The notes under the pieces: model-generated
What the model was told of the DNA's origin: nothing
What the model saw: the letters and a program-made list of their open reading frames with translations, nothing else
Database searches by the model: none
Position numbers and translations under genes: made by a program
Part shown: positions 1 to 12,000 of the stretch, piece by piece
How positions within the stretch are numbered: the first letter of the stretch is position 1
Layout of the letters: each line of letters opens with the position of its first letter
Source of the DNA: Toxotes chatareus
Taxonomy: Eukaryota; Chordata; Actinopteri; Toxotidae
Assembly: GCA_016801885.1 (NCBI GenBank)
Contig: CM028894.1
Location: 8,315,241-8,379,240, forward strand
Length of the DNA stretch: 64,000 bases
Reading direction: 5' to 3'

Positions 1-724
1 AATATGGCGGTGTGAGCTTGTGTCCTGATAAAAATGTGCGCACCACACCCCCACTGGTGTTAAGGACATTTGCTCTGTTACACATGCTACGTGCATGTTT
101 TCAAATGTTGGACACACTCCCATACACACAGCTTTTGATCATTTACTTCTACTAAATCTACCCTCATGTTTTGTGATAGCAGAAATGGGCAAACAATATT
201 GTATTTGTGGTTAATGGGGAAATCACGAACCATTCATTTCAAGTAGATCTCTTAACATTAGAAAAAATAGGAAATGAAAAGCAAAAGCTGTCGCTAGGCG
301 GAAAAATGGTGCATGTCACTGTTATACTGAATGATTAGAACCAGTGTATCAACATTTAGACTGCATTTTAATGTTGCAGCAGGTCAAGCAGAAGTCAGTT
401 GTGATTATTTAATGTACTGTTTGGTAGTTTAATGTGAATGCAACATACTTTATAAAATAACCATGTGTTTGTTGCATAGAAAATCAAAATACTCAAGTAA
501 AGTTTCTCAGAATTTAAAAGTTACACCCCCTTAAAGCATCACTATGTAAACTGAGAACAAACTATAGATTAGTGATGAATGAGTAGGTGGTAACAGTCCC
601 AGAGATGTGTGTCCGTATATTTCAAGTATTAGAGGGACAATAAAATCCATAGTGGCCATGATGGCACACAAAACACACACCTAACCACCCAAATGTCTAA
701 CGAGGAACAAAGTAGGTCTCTCAC

Positions 725-818
725 CAACTTCTTCGTTTATCATGTCCAGTTCAGCATCACCCTCCATCTCCTCTGTTTCGGACACGGAGTCCATCTCGAG
801 AATGTCGTTTGCGCTCAT
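725..818 (-). CDS. First coding exon of an unrecognised gene (partial, leaves the left edge)
   Basis: On the minus strand an ATG at 818 opens a 94-nt coding stretch that starts MSANDILEMDSVSETEEM and runs to a good donor (GTTG|GTGAGA) at 725/724. The peptide is acidic and rich in Glu, Asp and Met, as in a disordered N terminus. The frame ends shortly inside the presumed intron. I do not recognise the family, and no later exon is evident in the remaining 724 bases, so the rest should lie left of the window. It is divergent from ints13, whose first exon ends at 2246, so the two promoters would be about 1.2 kb apart. The call rests on one open exon, its composition and one donor, so it could be spurious. 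Confidence 0.4.
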
Positions 819-2200
819 AGTCCTTCTTCAAGTCACATCACCGAAGGCAAAAACTTTAAAATCTTACCACCAACAGGCAGTAGGTCTATATTACAGTGGT
901 TTTTGACGAGCAGTCCCGTCCTTAGCGCATTCTTGCTTCTTTTCTCAACACACAATTATTCACATGAAGTTTCTTTCAGGTTGTGACTTGAGAGAAACAA
1001 ACGGGTGGGGCCGTAGGCGGAGACGGAGGACGGTGTTGATGTTGTGCAGCCACATTTTGCACATCGCGCTACGCCCACGTTACCCACTCAAAAAGTTAGC
1101 TGAGAGATGAACGTGAACGCAACTGCCATCCAGACACACTTTATTAGGAACACCTGTACACCTGCTTATTCAGTTATACAACCAGCCAAACACGTGTCAT
1201 GTTTAACACTATAACACGCAGTGTGGTGTTCCTGATAAAGTACTCGGCCAGTGAATGTATTAAAGTTGTTGAAGGGTTTTTAAGTTAACCATTTACCTCA
1301 AAGCTAAAGCCTGATACTTTCTGTTCCCCCAGCAACACTTACCGTTAGTCTGTGACGTCAGCGCCCCGTCCGTTGCTCGGTTACTTTATTCAGTTCGTTA
1401 TGCAAACTTTCTTTTTAAACCTTTCTGGGTCATGTGATTACACTTTTTTCTTTCTTTTTTTTTTTTTTTATTTATTTATAATTTTATACCTTCATGTGAC
1501 CCAGTGGTCAACAATCATTAGGCCTAAAAACGGGTAATCATAAAGCCCAGAGAGGGCGCAGCCTTTTATGTTGTATGTTAGTACTTTGTCTACTTACTGA
1601 AAATATTTATTCATAATTATTACGATTATTACTAGCTTCGATATCATGTGACACAGTCGTTTACAATCTATTCTTAAATATGCAGAGTACCCCGCTGGAT
1701 CCGAAGTGATTGTGTGTGGAGTATTCAACTTCACACTAAGCTTGTCTCAGTATAACGGACCTATTGATGCGAGCAAGGAACCATCTAACTGTGGGACCCA
1801 GCACCTAGAGGACGGAAATCAGTGACGGAACACCAGTGGACATATTTCCGCCAATAACAAACCTGTAACGACTAACAATTGTATTGTTTCTGTTAGTTAT
1901 TCCAAGTGTGTAAACATAGTTCGGTAATTATTATTTATAAGTGGCTTAAATAGAAAACCCCAAGTTCAGCATTAAACAAATGGCATAATGGGTAAATGGT
2001 AATGAACGTGAATCAGCAAACAAATGATTCCGCCTAGTGTTAGCTAACAGGCTAAAGCGGTGGACTGACATGCTACTCTAGCATTTGGAGTTGGTGATGA
2101 ATAACATGTCCCGAAGGTGATCAGGTTCCCCGTTTGATAACCAGAGTTTTATTTTATGAGTTAAAACGTTAGCTAAAGAGAGCAGACACAGTTTTCTGCC
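819..2200. other. Intergenic region between the divergent unknown gene and ints13
   Basis: About 1.4 kb of non-coding DNA holding the MITE-like element, a T-rich tract (about 1447-1475) and no frame I can support. It should contain the promoters of both divergent genes. I see no convincing TATA box. Confidence 0.5.
1133..1255. mobile_element. Short MITE-like element with terminal inverted repeats
   Basis: The 17-mer at 1138-1154 (actttattaggaacacc) recurs inverted at 1225-1241 with one mismatch, enclosing about 70 bp with no coding capacity. This is the form of a non-autonomous DNA transposon. Similar 'cactttattaggaacacct' ends are common in fish genomes as I remember them. Superfamily and target-site duplication were not resolved. 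Confidence 0.5.
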
Positions 2201-2607
2201 GGTTCAGATCACTTCCTGACCGCAAGGCGTTCAAGGCTTTCTCCAGGTGAGTTAACATTCACTGACCAACAGGAAATATTCAGAATTGTTTATGTATATG
2301 ATTGTAGACTGACTAAGGGAACCATTTTACTGTAGAAGTTCCAACATACTGTATAATTCACACTGACCATGTTCTAACCCTGGGTTATTTTAGCTGTGTA
2401 TGTGTATTTAAGTAGTAACAAGAACAAATGGAAATTTGGATTATAAATTCTCTGCTGCATCCCTGATTATGATGAAGGGGAGAATCTTATTTTAATATTT
2501 TAATGTAGCAATTTTACCAAGTTAAAAACACCAGTTTATCCAGAGTCTAATGTTGGTGTATTTTTTTTGTTATCCTTACAGATCAGCTCCCACTGCAGAT
2601 TTGCAAA

Positions 2608-5600
2608 ATGAAGATGTTCTCAATGTCCCACAAGACGGTCTTTGTGGTAGACCACTGCCCTTACATGGCTGAGTCAAGCCGTCAGCAGGTAGAATGTGAT
2701 GTGCTGACGAAGAGTCGAGCTCAAGGGGTCATTCCTTTGGCCCCTGTGTCCAAGTCCCTGTGGACCTGTGCTGTGGAGTGCTCCATGGAGTACTGTCGGA
2801 TTCTCTATGATATTTATCCAAGGGACAAACTGGTTAGATTTTTTTTTTTTTTTTTTTTTTTTTAATCTTGAGCTTAAATGTTATTAACACCAAGGTCATT
2901 AACACTTTCTGCCACCTCTTTTATTTTCCAGGTGAATTACATTGTGAGTGATTCAGAGTTTCACATATTGAATAGCTGGAAACAGGAAGATCAGAGCACT
3001 CATGAGGTAATCCTCTGCCTGGTAAAACTTACTAAGCCCATGTACAATAATTGCGGTGTCTTTGTCAGCTCCAGGTGGCCACATTTTGGAGGAGTGCAAC
3101 ATTTATAAGAAACATCAGTGACATTTTTGCAGAAGTGCTCTATGTGGTTTCTCTTCCTCTGTGGCAGCTCATGTCAGCGCTGGCAGCAGTGGGGCCACCA
3201 AACCCTCGTGAAGACCCAGAGTGTTGTAGCATCCTGCACGGGCTGGTTGCTGCAGTGGAATCGTTATGTAAGATCACAGAGCTGCAACACGAGAAGCGCA
3301 CTGCTCTGATGGACACAGCTGACAGAGTTGCCAATAGGGGCCGTATTATCTGCCTAACCAATGCTAAAAGGTAAACACCGTCATTAACACGGCAGAAAAT
3401 CAGCTGCAGCCATTATTATGTTGAACACCTCTGACATTTTGTTCACGTTATTTATTTATATAGAAAATCAAACGCTTTATAATACAGTGCAGTCCAACAT
3501 AAAAACAGCCTTGAAAATTACTGTTAAGTTGAATCAACAACAAGTCAACAACTTAAATGCTCATAAATGTTGTATCATTTTAACCACTGTTGTATTGTCA
3601 CTATTTTGTTCTTGTGAATATATATGACTTTATCTAAAAGAAGTTATTTATCCCATTATTTGATATTTATGAAACTGTGCCAATACAGTGCTCTTCCTGT
3701 GTTTTATGGTACAGTGATACTCATGTGCGCATGTTGGAAGACTACATCCAGGAGACCATTTTAGAGCAAAACAAGCTGGCAGCAGGCTCAGACAGGTCAG
3801 TATCAGAGGATGTCCAAAGAAACGCTTCACTGGCCATTGTTCAAATCATTTTGCATTGAATGTAATTGGAATATGGTTGAAATTTGGTAATACAGATACA
3901 CATATTTCCTATTTCAGATTGATGGCCATTCAGCAGTGTGAGCTGGTTTTAGTTCACATCTTCCCACTGGGTGAAGACACGCTGGTGTCTGACCGCCCTA
4001 AGAAAGAGGTGGGTGCTAACAAGACATGCAGGGCTCTGTTTTCTAAGAATCACCCAGAGAATAGAATGTGAAAACATGACACTTAATGCTGGTTTACAAA
4101 CACCAAAGTGCATCTAATAGCACCATTTCACAGCCGTTATTTCTCACTGTATCCCCTCCCTTGCTGTGTCAGATCTCTCCTCTGCTAACCAGTGAGGTTC
4201 ACAGTGTTCGTGCTGGGAGGCACCTCGCCACCAAACTCAACATTCTGGTCCAGCAGCACTTTGACTTGGCCTCCACCACCATAACAAACATCCCCATGAA
4301 GGTAAGGGGCTCCTGGCCCTTTAGCCTGGCCTTGCACATGCATCATCAAGATTAAAACTCACTTATTCATATTTTTTTCTTTTGCAAGTATAAAGATGTT
4401 GTCATTTCCAGACTGCAATGCACCACTTCCCATTTTTACTTGATGATTGCTTTATTTTTGTTATTTTCCCTCTTCTCTCACAGCCTTCACTTTTTTTTTT
4501 TGTGCTTGCTTAATCTTTATGTGTAAGCCCTTCCTCACCCCTAATGACTCATGAAACTTTTACAGTCTTATCTTTTTGTTTATCTCATCTGCATGTTGAT
4601 ATGACTGTGAACCTGCTGCTGGTTTCATGCTGTATTTTCTGTTTTGCTAGCCCACATTAAATGTTTGCGAACAGGTTAGTACTCTTATCACACACACATG
4701 CAAGTGAGGAAGGGGCAGAGTTTACACCATGTAGTGTGCAGTATATACTTTCAGCTCTACAGTTGCAAACAGGCTTACAGTGTCATTACTTTATTTTGAT
4801 GTGACAGTTTGTCCACAGATTTGCTGGTGAGGCTCCAGTGAAGGACAGGCAACTCTGGTCTCATGTGGACAATGAGGGGATGCAGAGTTCGGGGTTTGCT
4901 GGAAAAGTGCAAAGCCTGCACACCTAAAATTAGCTTGTTGTGTTATTAAATGACATAATAACAACATTGACTCGCTTTTTGTTTTAGAAGAATTCAAATT
5001 GTTCTGGGAAAAATCAACCATTTTTGAGAAAGCGTTTCTTCTGAAAATGCAAAATATGACTGTTGCTGCATTCATCTGCCTTTAAGTTGAGACATCTGTG
5101 ACCAGCGTTGCCTCTTCTGAGTTATTAAATACTGTCATTGTCTGTCAGCTGTTTTCACCTTAAAAGTTGTCCAAACTTTCCACAGGTCTTTGTTTCCCTC
5201 ATCAGTTCCCACTCACTACCCCTTTAGTGTCTTTGTGTGGTCCATTGTGCTGTCTTTTTTTGAACCTGACCATCCTCTAAATGTTTAAACATGATTCACA
5301 GCTTGTATTCAAAGTTTGTTTTTAGATCAGCGGTTGCCAGGCCCCATTTTTTGGGAACATGGCCAAAATATATAAAGGTTAAAATTATCAAACAAGTATA
5401 GGCTCAGTAGAAGATGTTGTATTTTGTGGATTAAAGTACATTTACATTAAACACCAATCTCTGTTGTAGACAGAAGAAAACATACTTCATCCAGCAAGCA
5501 AATTTTCCTTTTACTTTGTCCATTATCATTTACCCTTTGGAACATGAAATCAGCAGTGTTAATGTGTGTTTGTGAGTGTGTGTGTTTGTGTGTGCTAGTT

Positions 5601-8558
5601 TCCACATTCATACTGACCTGTATTTGTTGTTGTTTCTGCGGATGGGCAGGAAGAGCAGCACGCCAACACATCAGCCAATTATGACGTTGAGCTCCTGCAT
5701 CACAGAGACGCCCACCTGGAGTTCTTTAAAAGTGGTGGGTACCTATGTTGAAAAACGAAACACTAAAATTATGAACAGGTTAATGGACATTTTTTTTTTA
5801 TCAGGAAGGAAAGGTTAAAAGCTCCAGACGCAACTACACAAAATAAAGTAAAAACAAATTGAAGTAAAATCTTCAAAGGTTGATCATCAGAAATTAACAA
5901 TTCACGTCATCTTTTCGTTGTGTAGGAGATTTGCACATGGCTGGAACTAGCACTCGAGAAAATGGACTAAAAGAGACGGTTACACTGAAATGGTGCACTC
6001 CACGGACCAACAGCATAGGTGGGCACAGTCAGCTGATTTTTTTATTTGATTTTTGTAAATGTTTAATTAGTTTTATATTGCCCTAATCTCAACTTAGGTG
6101 ACGCACGTTTCAGAAGTGAAATGTTTTATTTTGAAATGTCATTATTCATGCATGCGATTTCATGTATTGTGACAAATATTCAGTTATTTTTTATATTTGA
6201 AATTGGTTCAAATTTCTGCAAATACACTCTTACAACAGGCTTGTTGGATGGTTTTGAAGTACAAAGACACAGTATTATAAACTATTTCCACACAGCTGTT
6301 AAGTAGACATGAGGAGAATATTGTGCAGGAAAGGGAGTTATCAGTTGCGGGACTGATGCAAATGTGATGAAAAATGCCTGATTTCGTTTTATCTACTTGT
6401 TCCTTTCATTCCACCTTAGAACTGCATTACTGTACCGGAGCCTATCGTATCTCCCCCACAGACGTAAACAGTCGTCCGTCGTCATGTTTGACAAATTTTC
6501 TCCTCAACGGTGAGCTGTCGTGGTCGGTTATTTTACTCATGACCACCAACATTTCCTCTGTCTGAACTGATCCGCACACTAATAGTTTGGCCTGTCGGGT
6601 GATTACTTCTCTTATCGACTGACCACAGGTCGATCAGTGCTGCTGGAGCAGCCCAGGAAGTCAGGGTCAAAAGTCGCCAGCCACATGCTCAGCAGCCACG
6701 GCGGCGAGATCTTTCTGCATGTGCTCAACAGCAACCGCTCCACCCTGGAGGACCCGCCCTCCATCAGCGAGGGTTGTGGAGGCCGAGTGACAGACTACCG
6801 CATCACAGTGAGCTCAGTTCTTAACTGTGCTGAAATATGCACTAAAAATTATCTGATGGTAACTGATTTTTTTTTTCTTTGGCTTCATCAGGACTTTGGT
6901 GAATTCATGAGGGAGAACCGACTGACTCCTGTTTCAGAGTCTTCCCACGATCCCTCGGGCAAGCTGCCAGTTGAGAGGGCTAAGGCACAGCTGGAGCGTC
7001 ACACTCGATACTGGCCAATGATCATCTCCCAGACCACCATCTTTAACATGCAGGCAGTAAGCAGCATGCAGAACACTCCCCTGGATTTTAGTCTGACAAG
7101 AGCAGGCTCCACCACAGTACATCATGTTCAGCTTGTTGTTCCCTGCTGATATCATCTGAATGTAAACGATAATCTGCCTCCTGGGTCCACGTCATCAGCC
7201 TTCAGCTCAGGCTCTTGTCTTGCTGTTTTTCTTCACTAGGTGGTTCCTCTAGCTAACCTGATCGTGAAGGAGACTCTGACTGAGGAGGATGTTCTGACCT
7301 GCCAGAAGACTGTTTACAACCTGGTGGACATGGAGAGGAAGAACGACCCACTTCCTATCTCCACTGTGGGATCTAGAGGCAAAGGCCCCAAGAGGTATAA
7401 AAAAGAACAAACTTGACATCCTCCGTCTTTTGGTTACCGGCAGGAATTAACATCAGCATCACAGCGGGCTCACTGGTGCTTTTGCATTGTTGTCATTTCC
7501 AGAGACGAACAGTATCGTATAATGTGGAATGAATTGGAAACGTTAGTGAAAACTCACGCCGGAGCCACCGACAGACACCAGCGGGTTCTGGACTGCATCA
7601 TCGCCTGCCGCAGCAAACCTCCTGAGGAGGAGGACAGAAAGAAGAGAGGGAGGAAGAGGGAGGAGAGGGAGGACAGAACAGAGAAAAATGGTAGCAAGGA
7701 CACGGACGACAAAAGCTGGCAGGACTCAGAGAGGTGAATGGGGTTTGGAGAACTGTAGCATATTCATACATGAAAACAATAATCACAGTCACAGAAAAAG
7801 AAAAGTTGCTGAAATTTGGTGCCAAAATTAATTTTTTTTTTCTGTGGATTGGAATGGGTCACACAGCTTTCTATTCTTTTACATCACACTGTCTTGTTGC
7901 TTTTAACCTACAGGCTAAAGGGTTTGCTGGATAAAGAAGATCAGGAGTCAGAAGTGATCAAAGATTCCCCGGACTCTCCAGAGCCGCTCAACAAGAAACC
8001 ACGTCTGTCCACAGAGGAGGTTCAGCCTCCAGAGAGAGCAAAAGGTAACAGCGCTCATCAGAATCTCTCTTCAGAAAATGATGCATTAATTAACTCATCA
8101 AGTTGGAATAACTTTTTTTAGTGTGTCAGTTGATTACAACTTAACACACGGCTCTGTGACTATGAACTGCTGTATCACAGGATGGCATACTCTTTTAATC
8201 TGCGTCCTTGTCTCCTGCAGGTCCTGTCTCGCTCCTCACCATGTGGACCAATCGGATCACCGTAGCCAATTCCAGGAAGCACCAAGAGTTTGTTGGAAGA
8301 GCGAGCTCCATCAACAACAAGTTTGAGTTGTACCAGCACCTCAAAGACGAGAACGGGTCTGTCACTGTGAAATATCAATTGTCTGTCGCTTTATGGGTGT
8401 AACACGGGTTCAAATCGTTTCCTGTGATAGATATCATACATACATACAAGCTGGTAACACATATGTTGCACCTGAAACTTCATTATTTATGCATCTTACT
8501 TAACATTTACCTTGCTTACAGGATGGACGTTCATGAAAATGGCAAGGCCTCCAGATGA
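2608..8558 (+). CDS. ints13: Integrator complex subunit 13 (Asunder), 16 coding exons, 701 aa
   Basis: Coding exons: 2608-2832, 2932-3006, 3168-3370, 3715-3795, 3918-4008, 4173-4301, 5650-5734, 5926-6018, 6420-6509, 6629-6807, 6892-7056, 7240-7394, 7503-7733, 7914-8044, 8221-8356 and 8522-8558. All introns are GT-AG and the sum is 2,106 nt, close to the human 706-aa protein. The product starts MKMFSMSHKTVFVVDHCPYM and is alignable with human INTS13 throughout, including the block RAGRHLATKLNILVQQHF, ISEGCGGRVTDYRITDFGEF and the basic nuclear signal DRKKRGRKREE (exon 13). In the family it belongs to the INTS10/13/14 module of Integrator, which processes snRNAs and controls promoter-proximal transcription, and it helps localise dynein at mitotic entry. 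The ATG lies just inside exon 2, after an untranslated exon ending at 2246 (CAG|GTGAGT). No lesions seen. Confidence 0.97.
2839..2863. repeat. Poly(T) tract at the start of ints13 coding intron 1
   Basis: A run of about 25 T begins six bases after the donor of the first coding exon. It is simple sequence and lets a shadow frame read as poly-Phe. Confidence 0.8.
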
Positions 8559-8761
8559 TGTCTCCACAGACACATCACACTTCACCCCTTTCTGAGGATG
8601 AGTTCGTGGACCACAGTGTTTTTCAGACTTGGGTGCCACCTTATACCCCCCACCCCAAAACAAGGACATCAAAATAAAATAGAGGGTGAACTCTAACAAG
8701 GAATTTATAATGTTTTTTACCCATGATTTTGTAGAAATGCTGTTCACATATTGTGTAACAC

Positions 8762-8767
8762 AATAAA
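8762..8767 (+). promoter_or_regulatory. ints13 polyadenylation signal
   Basis: AATAAA about 200 nt after the ints13 stop codon at 8558, followed by a T/G-rich stretch. The facing dystroglycan-like gene ends at 9026, so the two genes are tail-to-tail with about 250 bp between them. Confidence 0.75.
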
Positions 8768-9025
8768 AGCTGTTAATAGAGAACTGTGCTGTGCTTCATT
8801 ATTGATCAAGCATTTGAGTGGTAAAGTAGTACTGTTGATGCTCTGTTTAAAATAATAAATATGACTGATTAAAGTAAAAATAACTCCCAGCAAGTACCAA
8901 ATGATCAACCATTAAATAGTCAAGAATCTGAAAGATGTTCACTTCAAGGGGGAACTATGAGATTCTGGTGTTATGAACCATGCAGGGGATTTTTCAGGTG
9001 CTGTTTCCTCAGTTTTTTCTGTTTA

Positions 9026-12000
9026 CTACACACTTGAGAAATCATAATGTGGAGGGCGAAGCTGCGGTGAGAGAGTTTTTCGTCTTTGCCCATAGCCTAA
9101 TGGAAGTGGCCTCTCGTCATCTGGCGAGGGGTTAAACCACAGTCTCAGCGGAGGTGGTGGCAATTCAGTTTGGAACAGCAGAGGCAGCCTTGGCCTTATG
9201 GCTCCCAGGTCTCCACTTTGAACTGAGAGCAGACGGTTTGCAGGCCAAATAGCGTCTTTTCTCGACCTCTGCAGAAATAGAGAACCGCAGCAACGAGGAG
9301 TACGATCAGGATGAGAAGGCAGACAAGGGCTGCGCAGCAGATCCAGAGTCAGGGGCAGTGAGGCGCTCAGGCCCTGTCGGTCCCGGGCGACCAGGAGGAG
9401 GTGCTGAGGTGCAAACTGTAGATCCACCTTCAGAGGAACGTCATGAAGCTCCAGACCGTGCAGGTCCAACCAGGTACCCATGCTGAGGGGAGGCCCGTCA
9501 ATTAACGTGATCTCCAGAGAAAGAGCATCTGCCTCACCATCTTCTGGATCCAGAAAGGTTTCAGGAGGGATTGAGAAGTGGAAGGAGAAGCCAACAGTGG
9601 CCATCAACTCTGGAATAGACTGCAACACTTTGGATGGGAGGTTCAAGGAGTCTGAAATATAAAGTAAAATGATGTTCAGATTACTGCACACAAATTTACT
9701 GACCAATAAAAGAATCCAGTATGTATTTTTTTAAGATCTGTCTTTCCTACAATATTTTAAACATAAAAACATTTTTCTTTTTTATGTTTCACTGGTGCAC
9801 TGAGATTTAAATGCCTTGCTCAGTGGAAACAACCACAACTGGTACATACTTGAGACAGAGGCTGGGGAACTTAATGGTTGGACTGAGCGTTGTCTTCTAT
9901 CTGAGGAAAGGCCCACAGCCAGTGAAGATGTGTATGTTGTTGTGGAGAAGCTGCAGCCTGAGGGGAGGCTGGTGGGGTGCAATGATGGATACTCCATCAA
10001 AGTCTGAGTCCAAAAGAATTCTCCACTTGAATCAAGCATTAAAAACTGGGATGAAAAAGCTGTCCAGGACTTCTCATCATGTGGATAACTTCACTCCCCA
10101 CATAAGTGGAGGGAAGGCTCTAAACTCTGTGTTAGATTAATGTAAGATGTAATGTATGGCTCCTGGCCAGTAGAGGGAGCAGCTGGATTTAAAATGGCTC
10201 TCAGACACTGGCCCAGTGATCCTGGATGTTGAAGGCGGAGCTGGATACATCACACTTGGGCTGAGTTTGATTGTTGTCAGGACTGTTGTATTTAAATACA
10301 TGCTTGCTGTCATCCCAGGGACTGAGGATATATGGGAAGAATTATCAGTTTGCTGAGACTCCTCAAGCTGCAGTGTATGGACGAGGGTTTGCTGCATTGA
10401 TGGCACAGACGGCATACTCTCATGAGCTGGTCTGACAGACTGGTCACTGTTAATGGGACTGAAATTACGTCTGTGCTTGTCCATTTTTGATCAAAACCTA
10501 CTTCTGTGCCTGTTTTTGACTGTAAGTCCATTACAACTTTGCTTTCAAGATTCTGCTGCAAAGAGGAGGAGCCAGTATTAGGGGAAAATCTGGGGAATGT
10601 CTGCAGCAGTGAGAGTAAAGATGATGATGCTTTCAGAAACTCTTCACTGAATACTGGACTTGTGATATCAGGTGTCTCAAGTTGTCCACTAAAAAGGCCA
10701 AGCTGGGTGGGTAAAGCTGGTGTAAACATTGTCAGCGAGGGCCCAAACAAGGGGGTTGAGAGAGAAGCCTCCAATTCAGTTTGTCCAGACAGTGTCAGCT
10801 GACCCGTTAATGTGGTCAATGACACGTCCTGAGCTGTTACATTTGGCTGAGACATCACATCCTGATTCAACCCACATTGAGCTGGGGACAGATGTTGAAC
10901 GGTCTCAGTTTGCTGCGTTACTGATAATTGCTCGGTCATTAAACATGAGGTTGGTGACACATCTGGAAGCAGCTGAGTAATGAGTATTTTGTTTGATGAC
11001 GGTTGTGACTGTATTTGCTTTAATCTGGAGCTCAGTAGCAGGACATCATTATAATTCTCTGTTAGAGGCAGATGAGAAACAGATGGGAAGTTATGGAGCG
11101 TTGGTTTGGCAGTGTTGTGGTCAGTTAAAGGTTCTTGGCTAAAGATGATGTGACCTGTGAAAAAAAAATGCAACACCTCAGTACAATGGAAAAATATGAC
11201 TTCAATAAATAAAAAGAATGTAATCTGATAATAAATCAAATTACATAAAATTATCAATATTGTTGCCTGGGATTGTTATGGGATGTACTTAATTTGTCCA
11301 TTCATGTCCGTTCATACATTTTTCAGAGATGGTTACCACACTGGTAAAGAGCCTAAATATGTTTTTCTTTTCTGTTTATATTAATTGGACTCATTATATT
11401 ATTCAGTATTTCTCTGTGACCTTCAACATAACATACAGCTCTAACACATTCATTTGTTTCCCTTGCCATCCATGCTTCTCATATTTCCCTCACTACATTA
11501 GGCCATATGTTCCTCCTTTCATGCATCCATTGAGCTCCATTCAGCTGTGGGCTCCCTTTCAAATGAGATCAAGTCATTCCAACATATGACCTGAATGACT
11601 AAGCACCCAGAACAATCCCATATAGTCATATAGAAATCAACAGCAGCAGCCTTACCCTGTGAGCTCACTGTGGGCTGACTTTCTGAGTCAATGTGGTTGG
11701 CTCTATAATGTTCAGTCCAGACGGAGGTTTCCTTCAGATGAGGTCGGAGGGTCAGACGAGTGGCATGCGATTCTCTGTCGACGGCCTCATGTGTCAGCGT
11801 GGAAGTGACACTGTAAGAGGCTGGGGTCACAGGCAGTGAGGGGTAAACACTGTGCGGTTTGGATGATGGTAACAATGTTGAGAGGGTGCTATCCGCTGAA
11901 GGTTCCCCAGCAAAATGTCTGACTGCTGACATATGTTCGAGCAAAAATGGTGAAGAAAACAATTCTGTGGTCCAGAAATACAGAATACAGAAATTCTTAG

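Noticed and set aside
9816..10007. Plus-strand frame opposite the dystroglycan-like linker
   Set aside because: No splice signals or homology, and it lies on the strand opposite a gene-like series of exons.
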